Below are positions 21,538 to 31,752 of a stretch of 64,000 bases of DNA, in pieces. The notes beneath the pieces are model-generated. The model saw only the letters and a program-made list of their open reading frames with translations, did no database searches and was not told where the DNA came from. A program made the position numbers and the translations under genes. Where the stretch lies: positions 21,726,001-21,790,000 of the forward strand of contig NC_092674.1 of the NCBI RefSeq assembly GCF_964355755.1, written 5' to 3'. Within the stretch, counting starts at the first letter, position 1. Every line of letters starts with the position of its first letter. This DNA comes from Antedon mediterranea. Lineage: Eukaryota > Echinodermata > Crinoidea > Comatulida > Antedonidae.

Positions 21538-21654
21538 CGTACAGTATTTAGGAAGGATTTATTTAAATTTACATTATGTAATATTTGTTATTAAGTGTGA
21601 TGGAAACAGTTTCTCTAGCCTATTAAACAGTGTGTAAGCATCTATTTTTTCAAA

Positions 21655-21708
21655 AATTTTCGGAGCCCCCTCCCCCCCCCCCCTCATCAGATCCTAGATC
21701 CGCCACTG
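21655..21708 (-). mobile_element. Terminus of a CAGTGGCGGATC-type DNA transposon
   Basis: Read on the minus strand it starts CAGTGGCGGATCTAGGATCT and then has a poly-G run. CAGTGGCGGATC ends are widespread among Tc1/mariner-like elements. Only this end was recognised; the rest may be lost. Confidence 0.45.
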
Positions 21709-21966
21709 CAATAAGACGTTTATTATTTGTCAATTCCGTCTTGATTCCACTGTACATAGCCGTTTACCTGCCCTGACGGCTGACAAATAAGACATTTATT
21801 ATTTGTCGTCCTTCATGGCAGGTAGTGTTTCGACTGTAGGCCTACAGCCGTATACCTGCCCTGACGGATGACAAATAAGACATTTATTATTTGTCATCCT
21901 GCAGGGTAGGTTTTGTATGATTCCACTGAAGCCTACATAGCCGTATACCTGCCCTGACGGATGACA
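21709..21966. repeat. About 90-bp tandem repeat with palindromic core, 2.8 copies
   Basis: CCTGCCCTGACGG recurs at about 21767, 21855 and 21949. Each complete unit holds a palindrome, ATGACAAATAA..TTATTTGTCAT. Confidence 0.8.
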
Positions 21967-22017
21967 AAAAATAAGTTTATCATACTATTACTGATTAATA
22001 AAGGCATAAATGACATT

Positions 22018-22145
22018 TAATTCAAAACATTTCATTCAAAACATTTCATTCAAAACATTTTATTCAAAACATTCAATTCAAAACATTTCAATCAAAACAT
22101 TTCATTCAAAACATTCAATTCAAAGCATTCAATTCAAAACATTTC
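22018..22145. repeat. 14-bp minisatellite, about 9 copies
   Basis: Tandem units of TTCAAAACATTTCA with minor variants. The 92-aa frame that crosses it is a by-product of the repeat. Confidence 0.9.
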
Positions 22146-22959
22146 ATTCATATATCACGCCATTCAATTCATATCGATGCATTTCATTCACACATCGCGT
22201 CATAAAATTCATATCATCGAAATGTTGCGTAAACGGCGTTCCATATAAAACGGTAATCTCTTCTTCCTCGGTCACATTTGTCCAATAGGGTTGGTGAAAT
22301 CTGTCCATAATAGGTTACTTTTCTGTCCATAATAGGGGACTTTCTGTCCATAATAGGGACTAGAGGGCGCTGTTGTTTGTCCATAATAGGTGACTTTCAT
22401 AATTGGCTGTCCAAAATAGGCGACTTTTTGTCCACAATAGGCGAGTTTATTGGAGTAGTGCGCCATCCATTGTTTTGTCCATAATAGGTGATTTTGTTGG
22501 CGTACTCGACGTACATACGTAGTTTATTTCGCGAGTAGAAGTAATACAGTAGTATTATTAGTTAATACTAATTTGCTTTCTCTTCAGACTTCGAGGCTAC
22601 CTAGGCCTAGCTAGTAGGAGGCCTAGGCCGAATTAGTATAATTATTTAAGTCTCTCTAGCCTCTAGGCCTAGCCTAGGCTAATCCTGTTTTAGTTAGGCT
22701 ATCCCAGTCGGAGTATGGTCGAAGCGGCCGCCAACCAAAGCGGCCGCCAGTTTAATATCGTCATTTGTATGGAACGCCATGTGCGCTTTAATCTTTGATT
22801 GTCGTTGTCAACGCCATGGCCTATGGCGAGTTGAGTTACAGCTGTGTGTATGGTCAAACCAATAAATATAAGCCAAATCATGTACTATCGAATCTTTATA
22901 TTTCTATAATAATTAAGTTTGCCTGCGGATAAATTAATGTATTCACGGTAAATAAAAAT

Positions 22960-23625
22960 TTAAAATCAAAATTACAAACGACTCAAAACAAAATGGTTCG
23001 TTTTATAAAAAAGTTAGGTCCCCGATCTCATGTTGGTCAATCTCAGCTAAACGACGTTGGTATGTTAAAAGTCCAAGACCGTGTCGAATTTCTTAGAGTC
23101 TGTCATGTTTTTAAAATATATAATCATTGTTGTCCACCTTATTTATGCAATCGTTTTATTAGAATTTCAGACAGTCATAATTACAATACTAGGGGATGCA
23201 ATTTTAATTTTAGAATCCCAACTATCAAGCCAATGGCACATGTGACCTTTTTTTACAATGCTATTAAAGAATGGAATAATTTACCAATTAACATTAAGGA
23301 ATCACAAACTGTTTGTTGTTTTAAAAGTAAAGTTAAAAAGTATCTACAGGAACGTTCACTAGCTCTAGAAACTATTTAATTAGCGCTTCTTCTTTTTTCG
23401 ATTGTCCTTTTTGCTGTTTTTTGTCATTTTTATTATGTTGCTTTGTTTGTCTTTTTTGCTGTTCTTTCAAAGGACCTCATTGGAAACAAGTCCGTAGAGG
23501 ACTTTTATGAGTTATCCTTGGCATCCTTGTTTTATATTGGTATTTTTATATTTGTCAATTTTAATTGTATGTCTGTGATATTTTATGTACTGATGCCGAA
23601 ATAAATCAAATCAAATCAAAATCAT
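22960..23625 (+). mobile_element. 5'-truncated LINE with (ATCAA)n-type tail
   Basis: A partial ORF (below), about 0.2 kb of 3' UTR and a terminal array of AATCA units (about 23603-23625). It interrupts the start of the 75-bp satellite within the inner element. Confidence 0.7.
22963..23379 (+). pseudogene. C-terminal fragment of a CR1/L2-like LINE ORF2
   Basis: The frame is open upstream of ATG 22993 (..LQTTQNKMVRFI) and runs to a stop at 23377-23379. LQ..QNK, HNYNTRG, FFYNAIKEWNNLP and the final FKSKVKKYL are typical of the region behind the reverse transcriptase in CR1/L2-like LINEs. The endonuclease and polymerase parts are absent, so this is a dead 5'-truncated copy. Confidence 0.75.
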
Positions 23626-23689
23626 ATTTTATTTGTATTTTAATATTAATAACTAACTAAATATATTTACATTATATATTATCGAATCA

Positions 23690-24378
23690 TTAATAATTTA
23701 CGTTTGCATCATAATCTACATACTATTGAACCTCTATGTCTCATTTATTACGTACTATTTATTTATTTGTTTATTTTATCCTCTTGACCCGACGTTTCTT
23801 GAGCACTCTCCTATCGAATCTTTATACAGTATTGCATTAATAATTTACGTACGGTATTGGCGAATATTTATATCTCATTTACATACTATCGAATCTTCAT
23901 ACAGTATTGCAATAATAATTTACGTACGGTATTGCCGAATCTTTATATCTCATTTACATACTATCGAATCTTTTTACAGTATTGCAATATAATAATTTAC
24001 GTACGGTATTGCCGAACATTTATATCTCATTTACTATCGAATCCTTATACAGTATTGCATTAATAATTTACGTACGGTATTGCTGAATCCTTGTATCTCA
24101 TAGAATCTTTTTACAGTATTGCAATAATAATTTACGTACTATTAAGGTATTGCCGAATCTTTATATCTCATTTACATACTATCGAGTCTTTATACAGTAT
24201 TGCATTAATAATTTACGTACGGTATTGCCGAATATTTATATCTCATTTACATACTATCGAATCTTTTTACAGTACTGCATTAATAATTTACGTACGGTAT
24301 TGCCGAATCTTTATATCTCATTTACATCAAATCTTTATACAGTATTGCAATAATAATTTACGTACGGTATTGCCGATA
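23690..24378. repeat. 75-bp satellite within the inner element
   Basis: The unit contains TACAGTATTGCAATAATAAT, TTACGTACGGTATTGCCGAA and TATCTCATTTACATACTATCG. Eight to nine copies are present. The outermost are more diverged, and some carry small deletions. Reading frames here repeat YISFTYYRIF-like peptides because 75 is a multiple of 3; they are not considered genes. Confidence 0.9.
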
Positions 24379-24796
24379 ATAACAAATATATATATTTTGA
24401 TTTGATATATTTTACTGAAAAAATATATATATTATTCTTAATAATTGGCATATTATATATTATACAATAAAAACACCACAATGTTTTTTATTGACTTTAT
24501 TAAACATATAGGCCTATATCATTTAGAACAGTTAAAGTAAGTAATCATCGATTCGCCATTTCGTTTAAAAGAAGGTATCACATTCAATCTGTCAAAAAAG
24601 AGAATATATTACATAATATTAATAATGTAAGTTGTTATTTACGTCCGAGGAAAAGAAAACCTGACGATCGAAACAATGACAATCAAAAATGACAAAACAA
24701 CGACAATCAAAGCGCACACGGCGTTCCATACAAATTACCGTTATTGAACTAGCGGCCGCTTTGGTTGGCGGCCGCTTCGACCGTAATCCCCCAGTC

Positions 24797-26999
24797 AGGC
24801 CTAGGCCTAGTACTACTAGGCCTACTAGCTTAGCTGGAGTCCATTTGTTATTGTCCACTAATGAAAAGTGAGCTTTTTTTTTCTAGGCCTACCTTACAGC
24901 AGGGGAGGAATACAAATGACATGGGCTCATATTAGGTAGATAGGTTTCCTACTACAAACAACTAGGCCTATCCTCATTATCTGTTTTTTTATTATTTTAT
25001 TTTTTTAATATGACTATTTTACAGACTAGGGCCTAGGCCTACTCGTAACTATACTGCCTAACTGCAGGTCAGGTCTGGCGGACTAGTCACTATACAGTCT
25101 TTTACTAATACCACTGCCACCACCGCCCACTACTATACTTTGAAGACTGAAATCAGCTACTACTAGCCTAGTCTACTACTAGACCTATTGGTAGTTTGTC
25201 TTCAAATCACAGACATCTAGATTGCTAGATTGACCTATTTAAATTTTTGTTTTTTTTAATTATTTTTTGAATGAATGAGTCTTATCCAGACAGTTCGGAC
25301 AGTTAGTAGGTTGGCAGTATAGTAGAGCCAGAGCTATTGTTACTGTATGTTATTAATTATGTCACCTATTTAAATCTCAATTTTTCCATATTTTTTGCAT
25401 GTATTAAAGATTGTGTAGTGTATCTTCTGATCAATGTTATAGTACAGTAGCATGCACATTAACTAGGGTAAGTAACAGATAGGCCCAACCTACAATTGAA
25501 GAATAATACTTTACATACAACCCACTAGGCCTACATCTTTTAGGACATTTTTCAATATGACCAAGATACTGTAAAATCCCAAGAAGCAGCCTATTTAGAA
25601 AAAGTATTTGTATGCAAAAGTAATCTTCGGAAAAGAAGGATACAATTTAGTCAAACATTTTCAGAGAGACAAACTGAATTTTATCAGTACCGTAGTAGAA
25701 AAACTGACAATACATGAAAATTAATTTTTAACATTCTGATTTGAAATATTCTATTCATTTGAATTGCTAAGAAATTAAAAGTAGATATTTTTTTTTCATT
25801 CATTATAAACATTACAATCACAGTACAAAGAATAGATAAATCCACTAACAAATTCATGCAGAAAATATTTCAAAATTTAATTGAATGTTATATTATTAAA
25901 GCATTCATAATTCAATAAAGCATTTGTCTTTAAAACATTTAATATCAGTTTTCATATAGTGAGTATGGTAATAATTGACTCTAACAACTGGTATAAACTT
26001 AAATTTAGTAAAACAATCCTACATATCTTTTTTTAAATGCAATAAAATATTTAAACATAACTGTTTCCCACCATACTGTTTCCCACCATACAACATGAAA
26101 ATTTGTCTCAGCATTACTAAGATTGAAGTTACTTGCATTATAAAATACTTAAACATTATTATAGTATTTAAATGCTTCCTTTTTTTTTATTATAGGCATA
26201 CAGATGTTTGATATTCTGCTCATATACAGTATGCTGCTGAAATGAAAAAGTACATCACTTCAACATATTATTTTTTATCATAATCATCGATCAATAATTA
26301 TAGTAATAAACATAATAATTATGGTGCATTTTATTTATCCTTGCTATTTTTTAAATTGTAGTTTAACCATGCTTTTACACTTTTAAAATTAATATAATTC
26401 AGTATTTTTTAAATGTGATTTAGATTTTGAATAAACTGTTCTGAATACAGAACAAAGGTGTTGCTTGTACACTGCGTGTATGTAAACTTGCTTTATTGTC
26501 GTATTTCTTATTATTAAACATTAAAATTGATTCATTTAATTAAACAATATAATAAATGGATGAGATGTGCTGCTGTTGATACACTTTAGACTGGGATGGT
26601 TTGTCATTGAGCTATGTGGATCCAGAAGGGGAGGACCTAAAATGACGAAATGAAGTGCTGAACTGTGATGTCTTTTTCAATATTAAATTGATTTTTATTA
26701 TTACTGTTAACAAAACAAAATAAGTCCAAAGAAAAAAAAATACAACAATTACATTGAAACACCAATGCATTTATAAAAATAACAGTTTACATTTTCATTA
26801 TCTTAAAAAAATAAAACTTTATCAATATTATTATTAGAGTATTATGGGGTATTTTTTATTTTTGTAAAAGAACGTGTGGATTTGGTGATTTATTTAAACT
26901 TGCAATAGTATGGTAAGTTGCGTAATGTCTGTCCGTACTATCAAACCTAAAATGAAGTTCAAATTAAATTATTTGTTGCTGAATAAATTTCACATTTCA
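24797..26999. other. Interior of the middle element, AT-rich, no gene seen
   Basis: It begins with TAGGCCTA-rich arm sequence and continues as AT-rich DNA without a recognisable transposase or other domain. Confidence 0.5.
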
Positions 27000-28511
27000 A
27001 TATTATTAGTGGACAATAACAAATGGACTAGGCCTAGGCTAGTAGTACTAGTAGGCCTATAGAGGTAGCCTAACTAACAGGACTAGCCTAGCTAGGCCTA
27101 GCCTAGGCTAGAAAGACTTAAATATTTATATACTAATTAGGCCTCCTAGGTAGCCTCGAAGTCTGAACAGAAAGCAAATTAGTATTACTTCTACTCGCGA
27201 AATAAACTACGTATGTACGAGTACGCCAAAAAAATCACCTATTATGGACAACACAATGGATGGCGCACTACTCCAATAAACTCGCCTATTGTGGACAAAA
27301 AGTCACCTATTTTGGACAGCCAATTATGAAAGTCACCTATTATGGACAAACAACAGCGCCCTCTAGTCCCTATTATGGACAGAAAGTAACCTATTATGGA
27401 CAGAAAAGTTACCTATTATGGACAGATTTCACCAACCCCGCTCCATTTGTCTCATTTTAATATATGTCACGCTAGGCTGAACAACACTCTCATGAATATT
27501 AAACAGTTGATTATGTCATACTATACAACTGGAATTTAACTTATAAGCAAAAATATCCTCCAATGTGGATTTAAAATGCAGTTTTAAAACGCAGCCTGTG
27601 TTAAAAATTTGGGATTTTTCAGATTCCATTTTGGCCCCCATTGGTTCAAAAAGGCGAATAATTTTTCAATTCCCACTTCTAGTGAAAATTTTAGTATGGT
27701 TTTGTCTATGTGTATGTATGTGTAAAACAATTATCTTAAAAGATACTGTACAGATTTGTATTGTATTAGTTTGACCGGTGAACTGTAGGAACATTGTAGT
27801 ATATAGTCTGTTTATGATCAGATCATACATAAGAAAGTAGGATTGTATATAAAGTTGTGATAAAGTATCCATGTCTATGTTAAAGACACTTAAATACTAA
27901 TATAAATGATTAGGAATGTGACTCAAGTTTCTGTCATTTTAAAGGGGCCATGATTTCATTAATTCCATAAACTAACTCATCCCAAATGTATGTGATGAGG
28001 TCATAATTAATTAAGGCACCTTAAGGGTACCATTTCTCTTTATTTAGTTATAGTTATAGCCTACCTAGAAAACATGACACTGTATTTGATGTCAGTAATT
28101 GTTTATTTAAAAAAAATGTGTTTTTTATCTGACACATCTTTTAGACTTGTAATAAAATTGTATTGAAGAAATACACAAGAAATACAGGTGTATTAGGTAT
28201 AGGCCTAATCTGACTGAAAGTTCAATTTGAAAGCACTTAAATTGAAAAATGAAAAATCCAGTTTATTCATAATAATCATTACATAATATTTGATACAATA
28301 AATAATATCTTGTTTTAACTTTTCCATCCAAGTCAAACAATTACGGCCCAATACAAGTGAAAGTGAAACTTATGAATATTCAAGAGGTAAAATCCCAGTA
28401 TAGTATGACGTAATCAACTGTTTATTATTCATGAGAGTGTTGTTCAGCCTAGCGTGACATTATATTAAGGAGGCAAATGTGACCGAGGAAGAAGAGATTA
28501 CCATGTAAAAC

Positions 28512-28690
28512 CGACTTAGACCCCATTTACACTTTAGCGAGCCCGAGGCCGGCTCCAAGCCAAAAGTGCACAAGTGTAAACACTCTGGGAACAACCGAGC
28601 CGGCTCAATTTTGAGCCTAGTCTGGAGTAGGCTTTGGGCCGGCAATTGCGGGCTTCGGGCCGGCACTTCGTATATAGACCGGGCGCCCGG
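28512..28690. other. GC-rich patch with CCGGCTC/GCCGG words
   Basis: A patch of higher GC content than its neighbours, with repeated GGCCGGC/GAGCCGGCTC words. It may be the end of another DNA element (start CCCCATTTACACTTTAGCGA), but no partner end was found. Confidence 0.35.
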
Positions 28691-29400
28691 AAGATTTATT
28701 CATGTGAAAAGATACAAAAGGTTTGATGATGTAGTTAGGTGCGTATTAGGGCGAGATGCAATATTCGACATTGCTGCCGGGTCACAGCCTGTACATATGG
28801 GCCTGTGGGGATCATAACATAGGGGGGTAAAAATGCATTTATTTATGTGAAGCGATACAAGGATAAACTTTTTTGGATATCATTTGCAGTGGGCTACTAA
28901 TGATAACATCACCAATGACAGCAACTTTATCCTGTACGGGGCGCCAAACAGCAACATTTTAGGGCCACGCCCAAATGGGTTTATTCATGTGAAGCGATAC
29001 AAGGTTGAATCTTTTTTTTAATGGCAGCAGTATTGGGGATGTCAAAAACACCAATGACAGCAACTTTATCCTGTACATAAGCTCAGACAGCAGCCCTAAA
29101 GGTCCGCAGTTTCCCCCTATTTGGCTATATACTCGGCGCGTATGTCGTCTAATGGCGTTCAGCTGAGTTAGAAATACGTGATACGGACTCGGACTGACAA
29201 TAAATACACAGTAGAATGCTAAAACAATCAATAAAGAGAGCAGTTGTTTCCTGTACCAAATCATCAAACATCAAACTCTTAGGAACTCGCCCAAAATCGG
29301 TTTATCCATGAAGTGTGTAGGCCCTAATCATTTTTGAAAAAATGTTTTTTTTTTCACTTTATCCGGTACACAGCAGCTCAAATGCCCGAGGCTCCATTCG
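28690..29400. repeat. Diverged tandem repeat, about 140-bp unit, 3-4 copies
   Basis: TTATTCATGTGAAGCGATAC (with variants) recurs at about 28697, 28840 and 28980. CACCAATGACAGCAACTTTA follows in two units, and a more diverged copy lies near 29300. No gene is seen. Confidence 0.65.
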
Positions 29401-29639
29401 TGATTAATAATGTTGATAATACAAACACATTCACGATAACGAGTGACTTTTATTTTATAATTGAAATATATCTTTATTTTGGAATAATAAATAACACCAA
29501 CAAAAACACTTAAAATAACCAACAGCAGATTTGTATTTTAGGGTAACATTTTGAACAATCAATATTATATCAAAATAATTATTTCGATCAAAATAATATA
29601 ATTTAAGAATATTTTTCAGATAAACTAAATAATTACACT

Positions 29640-30650
29640 CATAATGATCGACACCGGTACCGATTATTGTACATTATTATTATAACTCGATTTAAATATT
29701 GTTTCAATTACACACTAGACACTAGTGATATGTCTATATTATGAAAAAAGGCAACGAAATCTAAATTTCAACATTTTTTAACATAACATAACATAATAGT
29801 AAAGTAAATAATAGTTCGAATTCAACATAACCACTTAGAGAATTGGTAAGGTATAGATTAGACTATCGATTGCACACTATTACTGTATTTTAACTCAATT
29901 TAAATTTTAAAAAAGTAACCGTTTTCATGTGAATTAGACTGATAAAAACCAACAAATAACTGAATCTGCCAACATTTTAAACATCGTTACTTGTCCATAT
30001 CGACTACTGTATCGATTACTGCACATTGTTTTACTTTAACTGAAACAAAGTCAAATTTGTAATTGTTACTGTACTAACATTAGACAGTGATATCTGATAA
30101 AAGGCAAAATTAATTAATATTAATAATACTGAACCAAATTAAATATCGTTACTTATCCACAATGGATCGACCACTGTATTGATTATTGCACATTATTTTA
30201 CTAACTAACATAAGAAAGTTATATCTGATAAAACGCAACAAACTGAATCGAATTAAATATCGTTACTTATCCATAATGGATCGACTACTGTATTGATTAC
30301 TGCACATTATTTTACTATAACTGCCCTAGTCAAATTTAAAATTGTTACTGTACTAACATTAGACAGTGATATCTGATAAAATGCAACATACTCAGGACCA
30401 AATTAAATATCGTTACTTATCCATAATGGATCAACTACTGTATCGATTATTGCACATTATTTTACTATAACTGCCCAAGTCAAATTTAAAATGTTTATTG
30501 TACTAACATTATACAGTGATATCTGATAAAAGGCAACATTAATAATACTGGACAAAATTAAATATCGTTACTTATCCAAAATGGATCGACTACTGCATTG
30601 ATTATTGCACATTATTTTTCTCTAACTGAACCCAGGTCAAATATTTTACA
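29640..30650. repeat. Diverged satellite, units of about 110-155 bp
   Basis: ATCGTTACTTATCCATAATG (with variants) recurs at about 30146, 30257, 30408 and 30563, with degenerate copies near 29645, 29860 and 29990. Each unit also has GATTATTGCACATTATTTTA and GTGATATCTGATAAAA. Unit length varies by internal deletion. Confidence 0.8.
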
Positions 30651-31293
30651 TGCAGTGTAACTACCGACACACTGTAAAAGCACAATTGAGCAAAGACATC
30701 GAGGTTAGTCCAGGACTAAATCCAGAGATAATCCAGGACTAAAGTTAGTCCCCTTTCATGAATACGGGCCGTAGAGTTTAACATAATATAGAAATTCATT
30801 AAAAAAATGCTACTCAGGAAATATTTGAAAACAAATGGACAAATTTAAATTGTTTATTTCTTGACGGTATACTACAATGTATTTATTTATACAATATTCA
30901 TAGTATGAAATAAAATAAAAATAAAATAAATAAAAATTTTCAATGTTAGAAGATAGCTTTTTTTAAAGTTTTTTTTGGTTCTCTGTGCTGTCATAGAAGA
31001 ATGTATTATAAGGTAACTTACGCAAATAAATGATGTTACTAATAATAAAACGAAGAAAAAAAAGATGGATAGAGGAGAAAGAAAAAACTCAAAATATTTT
31101 ATCAATATAGAATAGAATAATTTTAACAAAAAACATATCACAGAACTGATAAATTTAAGAAAGGTTGTTGGTATCGTGTTACGAAGATACGTATGCGAGT
31201 TTAGGTATAGAAACAACTGCTATTCTATTTTTTAATCGCATAAAATCATTTAAAAATACAGTATCACTTATATGTTTGCAGCTGTCTAAAAGG

Positions 31294-31584
31294 AACATGA
31301 GAAATAACCAAATGAACATGAGAAATAACCAAATGAACATGAGAAATAACCAAATGAACATGAGAAATAACCAAATGAACATGAGAAATAACCAAATGAA
31401 CATGAGAAATAACCAAATGAACATGAGAAATAACCAAATGAACATGAGAAAAAACCAAATGAACATGAGAAATAACCAAATGAACATGAGAAATAACCAA
31501 ATGAACATGAGAAATAACCAAATGAACATGAGAAATAACCAAATGAACATGAGAAATAACCAAATGAACATGAGAAATAACCAA
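31294..31584. repeat. 21-bp minisatellite, about 14 near-perfect copies
   Basis: The unit is AACATGAGAAATAACCAAATG. Only one unit carries a substitution (AAAAAACC instead of AAATAACC). Because 21 is divisible by 3 and the unit lacks stops in several frames, open frames appear on both strands, including a 195-aa frame with MRNNQMN repeats. I treat these as artefacts, with low probability that one is translated. Confidence 0.95.
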
Positions 31585-31752
31585 ACAATTATACCGTCGT
31601 CTTACTCTCTCCTTCTCTCTCTCTGGTCTAAGATAAATTCCCGATTCGAAGTCGAACAGACGAAGCAATTTCCGACCACAGATAGTCTACTTGTTATTGA
31701 AATTGGTATTATAAATTTGTTTATACATTTTAACATAAAAGGAAACATTTGA

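Larger units (their letters stand above)
22710..24789. mobile_element. Inner element: 2.08 kb with NotI-site inverted ends
   Basis: The ends are GGAGTATGGTCGAAGCGG and GGATTACGGTCGAAGCGG (complement of the right end). Both continue into a second AAAGCGGCCGC word, then into GGAACGCCATGTGCGCTTTA-like sequence. The direct flank CCCAGTC (22703-22709 and 24790-24796) is a 7-bp duplication, possibly 8 bp with one mismatch. Removing the insert restores the left arm of the middle element: sequence after 24796 continues the match to the right arm at 27001-27060. Confidence 0.75.
22283..27443. mobile_element. Middle element: 5.16-kb inverted-repeat DNA element, 8-bp target duplication CATTTGTC
   Basis: The arms are CAATAGGGTTGGTGAAATC.. 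on the left and GATTTCACCAACCCCGCTC on the right. Each is followed inward by about eight repeats of TGTCCATAATAGG-type words, then TACGTAGTTTATTTCGCGAG and a TAGGCCTA-rich stretch. The target duplication is CATTTGTC at 22275-22282 and 27444-27451. Eight base pairs and a CA-start fit the hAT superfamily, but the two outermost 5 bp of the arms do not match, so this stays tentative. No transposase is visible. Confidence 0.75.
22252..28502. mobile_element. Outer fold-back element (about 1.08 kb without insert), 9-bp target duplication, split by a 5.2-kb insertion
   Basis: The ends are GGTAATCTCTTCTTCCTCGG and its complement, continuing inward as TCACATTTG and, beyond the insertion, ATGTCACGCTAGGCTGAACA (about 27466-27485) paired with about 28437-28456. 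The flanks are ATATAAAAC (22243-22251) and ATGTAAAAC (28503-28511), a 9-bp duplication with one mismatch. The inserted element (22283-27443) and its 8-bp duplication account for the remaining length. No transposase is seen. Confidence 0.75.

Noticed and set aside
22010-22288. 92-aa reading frame
   Set aside because: It is the translation of the 14-bp minisatellite plus an element end.
23726-24405. Overlapping frames with YISFTYYRIF-like repeats
   Set aside because: They are products of the 75-bp satellite, a multiple of three in length.
31165-31752. 195-aa reading frame with MRNNQMN repeats
   Set aside because: It is generated by the 21-bp minisatellite; several other frames on both strands are equally open, and the flanks show no domain or splice context.
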